Below are positions 1 through 7,197 of a stretch of DNA of 18,202 nucleotides, in pieces (positions within the stretch are counted from its first letter, which is position 1; every line of letters starts with the position of its first letter). Where the stretch lies: positions 1-18,202 of the forward strand of contig JAQUKF010000010.1 of NCBI GenBank assembly GCA_028719265.1. Reading direction: 5' to 3'. This DNA comes from Candidatus Omnitrophota bacterium. GTDB lineage: Bacteria > Omnitrophota > Gorgyraeia > Gygaellales > Profunditerraquicolaceae. Both the position numbers and the translations under genes were made by a program. The notes beneath the pieces are model-generated. The model was given only the letters and a program-made list of their open reading frames with translations, made no database searches and had not been told where the DNA came from.

Positions 1-860
1 AAGTATTGCAGGTCCCTGCCGCTGTATTGAGAGTGTTGTTTCAGGTCGAAATCGGAACGGTTTGCGATTCCCTCAAGCTCGCTCCATCCAAACGGGAAAG
101 AGTATTCTATGTCCATGCAGGCGTGGGCGTAATGCGCCAGTTCGTCCTTACCGTGTTGGCGCTTCCTCAAATTTTCTTTCTTTATGCCGAGCCCCAGATA
201 CCAGCTGAAGCGGTATTCAATCCATTCATCCAGCGCTCTCTGCGCGTCGGCCGGCTTTACGAAATATTCTATCTCCATTTGTTCAAACTCACGCGTGCGG
301 AAGGTGAAGTTCCCCGGGGTTATTTCATTACGGAAGGATTTCCCGATTTGCGCCAGGCCAAACGGCAGTTTAGGGTGCCGCGAGTCAAGTATGTTTAGGA
401 AATTGACGAACATCCCTTGTGCTGTTTCCGGACGTATGTATATCGTGTTGGAAGAATCCTCTACCGGGCCCTGGTGGGTCTTGAACATCAGGTTGAACGG
501 ACGGGATTCGGTAAGTTCCCCCGAGCATTCCGGGCAGTGCTCTTTGTCTTTTAAGTCTGAAGTCTTGAAACGCCTTTTGCAATTTTTGCAGTCGCTCTTC
601 AAATCAAAGAAATTATGCACGTGGCCGCTGGCTTCCCATGTTTTGGGATGCATAAGTATGGATGCGTCCATCCCCAATATGTCGCTTCGCTCATGGACGT
701 TGGATTTCCACCAGGCGCGTTTAAGGTTGTTCTTAAGCTCCACCCCATAAGGACCGTAATCCCAGGTATTGGCCAGTCCGCCGTAAATCTCGCTGCTTTG
801 GAAGATAAACCCCCTGCGTTTACACAGGGAGACGATTTTGTCCATCAGGTTCTCTGTCAT
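1..860 (-). CDS. glyS: Glycyl-tRNA synthetase, alpha2 type (3' part missing)
   Basis: This is the N-terminal 286 codons of a class II glycyl-tRNA synthetase, which charges tRNA-Gly in the cytoplasm. It is the single-chain homodimer type (as in Thermus and eukaryotes), not the GlyQ/GlyS alpha2-beta2 type. Seen: the RGFIFQSSEIYGG opening at residues 16-28, DYGPYGVELKNN at 34-45, four cysteines (91, 94, 109, 112) forming a CxxC...CxxC pair that probably binds zinc, RPETAQG at 143-149, a motif-2 region with FRNEITPGNF, and REFEQMEIEYF. The family is usually about 450-500 residues, so the motif 3 region and anticodon-binding domain lie beyond the left edge. The ATG at 860 is the first start after an in-frame TAA nine bases upstream. 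The ribosome site is weak: AAAGG lies rather far upstream. The gene is separated from its upstream neighbour by 289 bases and is probably transcribed from its own promoter. Confidence 0.95.
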   Translation of the reverse strand, partial: MTENLMDKIVSLCKRRGFIFQSSEIYGGLANTWDYGPYGVELKNNLKRAWWKSNVHERSDILGMDASILMHPKTWEASGHVHNFFDLKSDCKNCKRRFKTSDLKDKEHCPECSGELTESRPFNLMFKTHQGPVEDSSNTIYIRPETAQGMFVNFLNILDSRHPKLPFGLAQIGKSFRNEITPGNFTFRTREFEQMEIEYFVKPADAQRALDEWIEYRFSWYLGLGIKKENLRKRQHGKDELAHYAHACMDIEYSFPFGWSELEGIANRSDFDLKQHSQYSGRDLQY

Positions 861-1149
861 AATTATTTAAATGCCTTTACGGCTTAGAAGGTACTGCTTG
901 ATGCGGCCGTGTGGTTAATGCGTTTAAAGGTCAATCAAGATATTTATTTTTAGCACAATATGGCTTAAAGAGCAAGTAAATTTTGAGCGCTTTATGGCTT
1001 TTATACAGGTATTCTCTCCGGTTCCATGAAAGATGGCGGCGCTGCCGGTAAAGCGATTTTATTTGTTATGATTGGAAACGCGTGATGATTTGGCAGGGTT
1101 CTCGCTTAAAACGCGAGGGCCCTGCGGGAATAAATAAGGGCCGATACCG
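861..1149. other. Intergenic gap upstream of glyS
   Basis: This is the longest non-coding stretch in the window. It contains the inverted repeat described separately (1093-1125) and an AT-rich part near 925-985 where a glyS promoter could lie. The best minus-strand pair I found there (TTTAAG at 964-969 and TAAATA at 941-946, 17 bases apart) matches the sigma70 consensus at only about half of the positions, so I do not call a promoter. I see no open reading frame with family features, no tRNA cloverleaf, and no T-box hallmarks before glyS. Confidence 0.6.
1093..1125 (-). terminator. Inverted repeat after the long operon, possible terminator
   Basis: Two 13-base arms (1093-1105 and 1113-1125) flank a 7-base loop. 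Read as plus-strand RNA, all 13 positions pair, two of them as G-U. Read as minus-strand RNA, the two central positions become A-C mismatches, leaving a 6-bp and a 5-bp helix. It begins 24 bases after the stop codon of the last gene in the long operon, which is the right place for a terminator. There is no U-tract after it on the minus strand, so it is not a classical Rho-independent terminator. It could instead be a 3'-end stabiliser or an element of a plus-strand transcript. Confidence 0.4.
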
Positions 1150-1866
1150 TCATTCTGCCGGTTTTAATGTAGATAGAATCGTAAAGACCTTGTTAAGGTC
1201 CAGCCGGCCCCCGATATCCCTGATATAGACCTTGAAAAAGTTTCCTTCGGCATCAAGTACATTGCAGTCGAAATAATTATTGGGTTTTACCATCGTATAA
1301 TTCACAAATCCTCTTTTATCTACCATCTTGAAGCTGATCATCCGGCAGATGTTCTGTTGGCCTATATCCGGAGTAAATATGCTTTTCATGATCACGAAAA
1401 AGGCATCGGTTATGTCGTTTACCTTGTTGAGATTGGCGTACATCAGCCGGCGTATGAATTCGTAATTGTCGTTTATCCCCTGTTTGCGTACGTCCGGGTA
1501 AAGTTTCAGGAATGCCCCCGGCTTCTGGTACAGCAGGTATATGACCGCGTTGTTATCGGGATGTCTTTTTTTGTAATATTTTCTCTTGATCAGTTCCTGG
1601 ACGAGGTTGAACCCTTTGGGTGCCATAATTGACATTTTGGGGAAGCTTTGCGGTACGAGGGTGTCGATATATTCCTTGTCGGGTTCGGGGTTTAAGGCCT
1701 TTTCATCCGGCTGCATGCAGAGAATGGGCACGCTCTTGCAGTCGCCGACGCCGTAAGATATGTATTGTCGCAGGATATTTCTCCCCGCAAAGTGGGCTAC
1801 GAACAACAGGCAAAAAATGAGGGTGATCGAGCTGGTCAGGAATTTAAGCATTCGGTTATTTGTCAT
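1150..1866 (-). CDS. Unrecognised membrane-anchored protein
   Basis: I do not recognise this 238-residue protein. It has a short basic N-terminus and one hydrophobic segment at about residues 7-25. It may be an uncleaved anchor or a signal peptide; there is no lipobox. The remaining part, about 210 residues, is soluble, would face the periplasm, and has a mixed alpha/beta look. It is basic around residues 94-102 and contains cysteines at 43, 50, 174 and 201 that could form disulfides. No catalytic motif is visible. Its ATG overlaps the panB stop as ATGA, so translation is probably coupled to panB, and it is the last gene of the operon. The coupling does not imply a role in pantothenate synthesis. 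It is probably a real gene because it fills the space exactly between panB and the hairpin, but the function is unknown. Confidence 0.75.
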   Translation of the reverse strand: MTNNRMLKFLTSSITLIFCLLFVAHFAGRNILRQYISYGVGDCKSVPILCMQPDEKALNPEPDKEYIDTLVPQSFPKMSIMAPKGFNLVQELIKRKYYKKRHPDNNAVIYLLYQKPGAFLKLYPDVRKQGINDNYEFIRRLMYANLNKVNDITDAFFVIMKSIFTPDIGQQNICRMISFKMVDKRGFVNYTMVKPNNYFDCNVLDAEGNFFKVYIRDIGGRLDLNKVFTILSTLKPAE

Positions 1867-2681
1867 TTTAGTTTATTGAGCTCCTCTTCTTTTATTCCGA
1901 AGGAATGCTCTTTGTCCGGGAACTCCTCCCGGAGGACTTCATCCCTGAATTCTTCTATGGCTTTGGAGGCAAGCGCGGAAAGGTCGGCGTACTTCTTGAC
2001 GAATTTAGGCATGTAGCGGTTAAAAAGACCGAGCATATCGTTTATGACCAGGACCTGGCCGTCACAGTGGACCCCTGCGCCTATGCCGATGACGGGGATA
2101 TGTATTTTGCCGCTGATAAGCTCGGAGATCTTGTCGGGTACGCATTCAAGAACTATTGAAAAACACCCGCATCTTTCCAGCTCCTGCGCTTGTTCTATGA
2201 GTTTTTTTGCCGCCTGCGCGTCCTTTCCCTGTACCTTGAATCCGCCGATCTTATCCACGGTCTGGGGGGTAAGGCCTATATGCCCCATTACGGGAATGCC
2301 CGATGAAGCTATCGCCCTGGTTACCTGAGGACAATTTTCAAACCATTCGAGTTTTACCGCCTCGGCTCCCGCTTCATCGATAAACCTCCTGGCATTTTTT
2401 ACGCATTCTTCGGGATGCGCCTGGTATGATTCATATGGCATATCCGCCACCAGCAGGGAGTTTTTCACCGCCCGCCTCACGGCCTTGGTGTGGTGCAGCA
2501 TCTCCGCCATGCCTACCTGTTTGGTTGAATCCAGACCCAGGATTACGTTTGCCAGTGAATCCCCTACCAGGATAATATCTATGCCCGCCTTATCCACCAA
2601 TTCGGCTACCGGATAATCATAGGCGGTAAGCATGGTTATTTTTCTTTTGTTCTTTAGGGCGGTTATCTCTGCTGTGTTCAT
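1863..2681 (-). CDS. panB: 3-methyl-2-oxobutanoate hydroxymethyltransferase (ketopantoate hydroxymethyltransferase)
   Basis: PanB transfers a hydroxymethyl group from 5,10-methylene-tetrahydrofolate to alpha-ketoisovalerate, the first committed step of pantothenate (coenzyme A precursor) synthesis. The 272-residue length is typical. Seen: the TIM-barrel opening MLTAYDYP at 17-24, the metal ligands of LVGDS (Asp41) and VADMPYESYQ (Asp80), VKLE (Lys110, Glu112), the signature GIPVMGHIGLTPQ at 128-140, the catalytic glutamate in VLECVP (Glu179), and IGIGAG near the C-terminus. The usual VKLEGG is VKLEW here, a small departure. It starts one base after the mgtE stop, with AGGA in the last codons of mgtE acting as ribosome site, and ends with an ATGA overlap into the next gene. 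The next pathway enzyme, PanE, lies two genes upstream; panC and panD are not in the window. Confidence 0.96.
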   Translation of the reverse strand: MNTAEITALKNKRKITMLTAYDYPVAELVDKAGIDIILVGDSLANVILGLDSTKQVGMAEMLHHTKAVRRAVKNSLLVADMPYESYQAHPEECVKNARRFIDEAGAEAVKLEWFENCPQVTRAIASSGIPVMGHIGLTPQTVDKIGGFKVQGKDAQAAKKLIEQAQELERCGCFSIVLECVPDKISELISGKIHIPVIGIGAGVHCDGQVLVINDMLGLFNRYMPKFVKKYADLSALASKAIEEFRDEVLREEFPDKEHSFGIKEEELNKLK

Positions 2682-2682
2682 C

Positions 2683-4080
2683 TTATCCTAAACCCGGTAT
2701 GAACATCTGGGCTATTTTGAAATAAATGATCAGGCCGACTACGTCAACCACGCTGGTGGTTATCGGCCCGGCCAGCACCGCCGGATCAAGCCCGATCTTT
2801 TTGGAAAACAAAGGAAGGAATACCCCGGTGCCTATCGCCAATACGGCGATCGAAAGCATTGTCATTCCTACTACAGCCGCCAAAATAAAATCCTTTTGCA
2901 GTAAAAGAGCCCTGCCAAAGGCCACCGAGCCTACGATCAACCCCATAAGTAGCGCCGTCTTGAACTCAAGCCGGATCACCCTGAACACGTTTTTGATATT
3001 TACGTCGCCGGTAGCCAGCCCCCTGATGATTGTAATGGAGGTTTGCGCTCCTGCGTTCCCCCCTGTGTCCAGGAGCATGGGTATGAAGAAAGTCAGGGCC
3101 ACTACGGAGCTGAGGGTTGCCTCGAAATTTTTCAATACCGTTCCGGTAAGGAAGTCAAAGACAAGCAGTAATATCAGCCATCCGCTCCTTCTTTTTATCA
3201 GGTCTATCGCCGTTGCTTCGGAATAGCTGATTATTTCGCCTCCTTCCGGGCTCATCTTTCCGATTTCGTAGAATTCCTTGGTAGCCTCCTTCTCTATACT
3301 TTCCACGATATCGTCGACCGTGATAATACCGATGAGGGTGTTGTTTTTGTCTACTACCGGGGCGTCAAACAGGTCGTATTTCTTGAAGAGTATGGAGACA
3401 TCATTGGCGTCCGTGTCGGCGTCAACCTTGATCAATTCGGCGCGGGTCATCATTTCCTTTATGGATATGTCTGGCGGCGCCTTGAGCAATTCCTGCAGGG
3501 GGATTACCCCTACCAGCCTGTGGTTTTCGTCGGTTACGAAAAGGGAGTATATATTTTCTCTATGGTCGGTGCGCAGGTTTACCTGTATATGCAGGATTGC
3601 CTGTTTTGCGGTCATTTCTTTCTTGAGCTCGACGAATTCCGTTGTCATAAGGCTTCCGGCGGTGCCTTCCTTGAAATGCATCAGTTCGCGTACGTTCGAG
3701 GCGTGCTCCTTGCCGATCAGAAGGAACAGTTTGCGGAAGGCTTTTTCGGGAAGTTCTTTGAAAAGGTCAGCCCTTTCGTCTGGGGCCATGTCATTGATGA
3801 TCTGGGCGACCTCCTGGTTGTTCAGGTTATCTATGATGTAGGTTTGTTCTTCGAAAGGAAGGTTTTCGAAAAGTTCAACGGATTTCTTGGTGCCCAGCAG
3901 TTTGAAGATGATGATCTTGGAATTAGGCTCCAGGTTTCTCCAGCCTTCGGCCAGGTCCATGGAGTTAATAGTCCTCATCAGGTTCTTTATGCCTACGAAG
4001 TCTTTTCTTTCCAGCAGTTCCTTGATTTCCGGCAGGAACAGGGCGAAAATATTCAGTGGTTTTCTGGCGGCGTTCTTCAT
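2683..4080 (-). CDS. mgtE: Magnesium transporter MgtE
   Basis: MgtE is an inner-membrane Mg2+ channel gated by intracellular Mg2+. The 465 residues show the standard layout: an alpha-helical N domain (about 15-135), two CBS domains (about 140-200 and 205-262), a connecting helix, and a membrane part (about 298-463) with about five hydrophobic segments. The family signature is present: LLDTGGNAGAQTS at 336-348 followed by RGLATGDV, and the last helix carries TTSVVDVVGL, whose Asp446 fits the pore aspartate that selects Mg2+. Acidic residues in the N and CBS domains fit Mg2+ sensing. The start ATG overlaps the apbE stop (ATGA), which suggests coupled translation, and panB begins one base after its stop. 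I see no Mg2+ riboswitch; the gene lies within an operon and seems to be controlled at protein level. Confidence 0.96.
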   Translation of the reverse strand: MKNAARKPLNIFALFLPEIKELLERKDFVGIKNLMRTINSMDLAEGWRNLEPNSKIIIFKLLGTKKSVELFENLPFEEQTYIIDNLNNQEVAQIINDMAPDERADLFKELPEKAFRKLFLLIGKEHASNVRELMHFKEGTAGSLMTTEFVELKKEMTAKQAILHIQVNLRTDHRENIYSLFVTDENHRLVGVIPLQELLKAPPDISIKEMMTRAELIKVDADTDANDVSILFKKYDLFDAPVVDKNNTLIGIITVDDIVESIEKEATKEFYEIGKMSPEGGEIISYSEATAIDLIKRRSGWLILLLVFDFLTGTVLKNFEATLSSVVALTFFIPMLLDTGGNAGAQTSITIIRGLATGDVNIKNVFRVIRLEFKTALLMGLIVGSVAFGRALLLQKDFILAAVVGMTMLSIAVLAIGTGVFLPLFSKKIGLDPAVLAGPITTSVVDVVGLIIYFKIAQMFIPGLG

Positions 4081-5048
4081 TGTGTTTCCTTGATCGCTAA
4101 GAATTCGGCTTCCGGGAACTCATTTTTTAAGGTTTCCAACCCTTCCCTGCCCAGAATAAGGGCGGCGGTAGATAAGGCGTCGGCTTTAAGCCCGCTATTG
4201 TCGATAACCGTCACAGAGGCAATCCCTGATTCTGCGGGATATCCTTTCTTCGGGTTTAAGATATGGCAATAGCGCCTTCCGTTCTTAAAGAAGAATTGTT
4301 CATAATCCCCGCTGGTAGAAATAGAGGCGTCTTTTAACTCGACGGCCCTGGAGATCTCCTGTTTCCGCGGGTCCTGGATGGCCACTTTCCATTTCCCTGC
4401 CGGCGCCTCTCCCAGCGCGTAAACCTGTCCCCCTGCGTTGATCAGGCAGTTGCGTATATTGTTCTTTTTTAATTTGGCTACCGCCTTATCCAGGGCAAAA
4501 CCTTTGGCGATCGCCCCCAGGTCGATTTTCATCCCCGGAAACATAAATTTTACCACATTATTTTTTTCATGCAAAATGATTTTATCGCATCCGACAAGCC
4601 TTAAGGTTTCCTTTATCAGTTGTTCGCTGGGGATCCTGTATTCCTTTTCGCTGAAGCCCCAAATATCGACCAGGGGAGCGACAGTTATATCAAAGGCGCC
4701 TCCTGTTTTTTCCCAGAGCTCCTTTGCTTTTTTTATGATATAGAAGGTATCCGGGCTTACCTCTAGTTTCCCTTTGCGGTTGAGCTGTGAGATTTCGCTT
4801 TCGGGGATGTATTTACTAAGCAGTTTTTCAATGCGCCCTGCTTCGGAAAAGACGATATCGGCCGCATCTTTATCCGTGGATGTTACCTCCCAGAATGTGC
4901 CCATTAACAGGCGGTTCTGTCTCCAGAGCCTTTGGGCCTTCGTTGTTTCTTTTTTATCGCCGCGCAAGGCAAGGTATCCCAGGGTTGTTCCCCATCCCAG
5001 GATAAGAAAGATGATCAGGTATTTGCGCGTTTTCGGAGTGAGGGGCAT
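4077..5048 (-). CDS. apbE: FAD:protein FMN transferase
   Basis: ApbE attaches FMN to threonine residues of target proteins such as Na+-translocating NADH dehydrogenase or Rnf subunits, using FAD and Mg2+. Seen in the 323 residues: a membrane anchor at about 9-27, MGTFWEV at 49-55, GAFDITVAPLVDIWGF at 117-132, DLGAIAKGFALDKA at 176-189, NAGGQVYALG at 204-213, STSGDYEQFF at 244-253, HILNPKKGYPA at 262-272 and ADALSTAALILG at 289-300. The last three hold family FAD- and Mg-binding positions. Many ApbE proteins are lipoproteins, but there is no lipobox cysteine here, so a plain N-terminal membrane anchor is more likely. It begins 11 bases after panE with no clear Shine-Dalgarno sequence and overlaps mgtE by four bases. 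No flavinylation target lies in the window. Confidence 0.95.
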   Translation of the reverse strand: MPLTPKTRKYLIIFLILGWGTTLGYLALRGDKKETTKAQRLWRQNRLLMGTFWEVTSTDKDAADIVFSEAGRIEKLLSKYIPESEISQLNRKGKLEVSPDTFYIIKKAKELWEKTGGAFDITVAPLVDIWGFSEKEYRIPSEQLIKETLRLVGCDKIILHEKNNVVKFMFPGMKIDLGAIAKGFALDKAVAKLKKNNIRNCLINAGGQVYALGEAPAGKWKVAIQDPRKQEISRAVELKDASISTSGDYEQFFFKNGRRYCHILNPKKGYPAESGIASVTVIDNSGLKADALSTAALILGREGLETLKNEFPEAEFLAIKETQ

Positions 5049-5059
5049 CTGACTGATTT

Positions 5060-5992
5060 TTAAGGCTCAAGCCTAAGCGGGTAGCTTGATTCTATGGTTT
5101 TGACCAGGTCAACAAGGAGCTTATTGGTCGGTACCGCTATACCCAGCTCCTGCCCGAGCCGCACGATCACCCCGTTGATGAAATCTATTTCCGTGCGCTT
5201 TTTATGCAATATGTCCTGGAGCATTGACGAGGTATTGCCGGCGGTCCCCTCGCAGACAGCCTCTACTTTGGCCAGCGGGTCATCATATATAAGTTTTACG
5301 CGTTTTCTTTTAGCGATACGCACGGCCTCGGTAACTGTTTCTCTCAGGATCCTTCTGGTGCCTTCAAATTCGATAATCCTGCCGTTGGGCAGCCTGGTGA
5401 CAGCTGTCAGGGCGTTAATCCCCGCGTTGATTATAAGCTTTGACCAGATGAGCCCTTTTATATCACGGGACAATTTGGTTTGCAGGCCGATCTTATTGAA
5501 TATCTCGCGTATGCTGCGTATTTCTACGGGAAGCTTGCCGTCGAGCGTTCCAATGAGGGTTTCTCCCCTGCCGGCATGGTGGAGTTGTCCGGGGGAAATG
5601 AGGGTTGCGCCTTCATTGGTTATCCCGCCGATTACCCGGTCTTCCCCGGCAAGCTCAGAGATAATTTCGATATTGCCTGCGCCGTTTTGCAATGTCATTA
5701 TTTTTGTATTCTGCTGCAACAACGGTTTTGTCTGTTCGACCGCCTGCTTGGTATTGAAGGATTTTACGCATATGATCAAAAGGTCGGCTTTCCCTATATC
5801 CTGGATATTAGCCGTAACCTTAGGTTTTGCCCGCCATGAACCGGAAGATCCGGTTACGCAGATCCCGGAAGAGTTTAACCCGGCGGCATTCTCCCTGCTT
5901 TTATCCAACAGCCAGACCTCTTCTTTCGATTTTGACAAGAAAGCGGCAAAAAGCGATCCCATAGCGCCCGGGCCGACAACTGCTATTTTCAT
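5060..5992 (-). CDS. panE: 2-dehydropantoate 2-reductase (ketopantoate reductase)
   Basis: PanE reduces ketopantoate, the PanB product, to pantoate with NADPH. The 310-residue length is normal. The N-terminal Rossmann fold has the nucleotide motif GPGAMGSL at 7-14, then IICVKSFNT near 73-81 and TLQNGAGN at 100-107, all typical. The C-terminal helical domain carries SKLIINAGINALTA at 184-197, with Lys185 matching the catalytic lysine, and RTEIDFINGVIV at 266-277, with Glu268 matching the acidic active-site residue. The ATG overlaps the recO stop (ATGA) and has a strong GGAGG seven bases upstream inside recO. The family also includes related 6-phosphogluconate-dehydrogenase-like reductases of other specificity, but panB in the same operon favours PanE. 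Confidence 0.92.
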   Translation of the reverse strand: MKIAVVGPGAMGSLFAAFLSKSKEEVWLLDKSRENAAGLNSSGICVTGSSGSWRAKPKVTANIQDIGKADLLIICVKSFNTKQAVEQTKPLLQQNTKIMTLQNGAGNIEIISELAGEDRVIGGITNEGATLISPGQLHHAGRGETLIGTLDGKLPVEIRSIREIFNKIGLQTKLSRDIKGLIWSKLIINAGINALTAVTRLPNGRIIEFEGTRRILRETVTEAVRIAKRKRVKLIYDDPLAKVEAVCEGTAGNTSSMLQDILHKKRTEIDFINGVIVRLGQELGIAVPTNKLLVDLVKTIESSYPLRLEP

Positions 5993-6744
5993 ACCGCCAC
6001 CTCCAGTTTGTTCATCAGTTTCTGGCTTTTCAGTTCTCTCCCTAAATGGAAGCTCAAGAAAGAATTCAGGATCAGGTCGAGTTCTTTTTTTATCTGCGGG
6101 TTCATCCCCAGGTTAAGGCTTGCGCTGAAGGCGTTCCTTTCTATGTGCAGGACCGTGGCTATTGTCCCCCGGAAGATCGAGCGGCTTGAGGGATCTTTCT
6201 GCATGCAGCGCGGGCAAAGCAACCCGCCCATCGAGAGGCTGAATTTTGCCTGGCCGTTGATCGTTTCCGAACAGGAGACGCAGGAGTCAAAATGCGGCTT
6301 GAACCCTGAAAGGTTAAGCATCTTGATCTTGAATATGGTGGCGATCTTGGATGGGTTATAGTTTGTTTCCATTTCCTTGAGGCTTGCCAGCGCCAGGTCA
6401 AAGACCTCTTCATTCTTGTCTTCCGGCTGCATAATGGAGGCGATCATCTCCATCATAAAGCCCGCCTGGGTGGTCTTTTCGATGCTGGAGCGGATAGCCG
6501 AGAAATCGCTGAGTTTATCCGCCTGGCTGACCAGATGGATACTCGAACGGGTCTTCCTGTAGAAAATTATCTCGTTCAAGGAGAACGGCTCAAGATTAGA
6601 GGCGAATTTATGCGGCTCTGCGCGTATCCCCTTGAGCAGGCCGCTGAGCTTGCCGAATTCCCTGCTGTAAAAATCTATGATTATCGAGGTTTCGCGGATA
6701 TCGCGTTTATTCAAGATCAGTGCCTGGGTTTTATCTATTGACAT
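5989..6744 (-). CDS. recO: DNA repair protein RecO
   Basis: RecO loads RecA onto SSB-coated single-stranded DNA with RecR and anneals strands during gap repair. Seen: an N-terminal OB-fold (about residues 1-80) with ALILNKRDIRETS and FGKLSGLLKGIR, then a helical domain, and a zinc site with CVSC followed about 20 residues later by CPRC, typical of bacterial RecO. The protein is about 250 residues, as usual. Two ATGs compete: 6750 and 6744. AAGGA upstream lies only two bases before the first but eight before the second, so I chose 6744; the alternative adds Met-Asn. The start lies inside the end of ybeY and the stop overlaps panE. In Bacillus recO also lies downstream of ybeY, though with era between. 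Confidence 0.93.
   Translation of the reverse strand: MSIDKTQALILNKRDIRETSIIIDFYSREFGKLSGLLKGIRAEPHKFASNLEPFSLNEIIFYRKTRSSIHLVSQADKLSDFSAIRSSIEKTTQAGFMMEMIASIMQPEDKNEEVFDLALASLKEMETNYNPSKIATIFKIKMLNLSGFKPHFDSCVSCSETINGQAKFSLSMGGLLCPRCMQKDPSSRSIFRGTIATVLHIERNAFSASLNLGMNPQIKKELDLILNSFLSFHLGRELKSQKLMNKLEVAV
6000..6004 (-). promoter_or_regulatory. Shine-Dalgarno site of panE
   Basis: GGAGG read on the minus strand, seven bases before the panE ATG and lying within the last codons of recO. It supports the start chosen for panE and suggests that panE is initiated efficiently in its own right despite the overlap with recO. Confidence 0.8.
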
Positions 6745-7153
6745 ATTCATTTTCCTTTTTGCGCATTAATTTTGCTTGTTGACGGCTGCGGTCGTCAAAA
6801 CCCAGGATATGCAATATCCCGTGAGCGACGTATAATAACAGTTCCTTGCCGCAGGTATTTTTGAAACGCCGGGCGTTATTTATCGCCCTTTCGGCGGAGA
6901 TAGCTATATCCGCCGAAAGGTCCGCGCCGCGCCGGCCCTTATCCAGGTTGAATGCTATCACATCCGTGGGGCCGCGTGTTTTCAGGAACCTGGCGTTGAG
7001 TTTAGCGATCAGCTTGTCATCAGTAAAACAGATATTTATATAACCCCTTTTTAGCCGGCTCTCCTTTCTAATTATTTTCCTGGCCAGTTCCCTTGCGCGT
7101 TTTGCGGGGATGGGCACTTTGCTTTGCAGGTTGCTGACGGTTATATTTATCAT
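6731..7153 (-). CDS. ybeY: Endoribonuclease YbeY (16S rRNA maturation)
   Basis: YbeY is a metal-dependent RNase used for 16S rRNA 3'-end maturation and 70S quality control. The frame is open further upstream to an ATG at 7291, but that part would overlap the preceding gene. The ATG at 7153 gives MINITVSNLQ, the usual start of the family, and a 140-residue protein of normal length; no GTG or TTG lies between the previous stop and this ATG. Seen: LNARFLKTRGPTDVIAF at 52-68 (the family's PTDVLSF region), ADIAIS at 81-86, and HGILHILGFDD at 111-121. The usual motif is HGxLHLxGxDH with three metal-binding histidines; here His111 and His115 are present and the third position is Asp121. No good Shine-Dalgarno site precedes it. 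It overlaps recO by 14 bases. Confidence 0.92.
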   Translation of the reverse strand: MINITVSNLQSKVPIPAKRARELARKIIRKESRLKRGYINICFTDDKLIAKLNARFLKTRGPTDVIAFNLDKGRRGADLSADIAISAERAINNARRFKNTCGKELLLYVAHGILHILGFDDRSRQQAKLMRKKENEYVNR

Positions 7154-7197
7154 TTCAAGCTTGAAATCCGGCAGGATTCTCGTTGTGCGTAACGTTT

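Noticed and set aside
861..1149. A T-box or other riboswitch before glyS
   Set aside because: I looked for a T-box sequence, a specifier loop and an antiterminator and saw none; the only clear structure is the inverted repeat close to the upstream gene.
3520..4272. A 250-codon plus-strand open frame opposite mgtE and apbE
   Set aside because: It is fully antisense to two genes with clear family motifs and shows no recognisable domain.
5094..6116. A 340-codon open frame on the plus strand opposite panE
   Set aside because: It lies antisense to the well-supported panE and the end of recO, its translation is rich in Ser, Arg, Pro and Ile in the way of shadow frames, and it shows no family motif.
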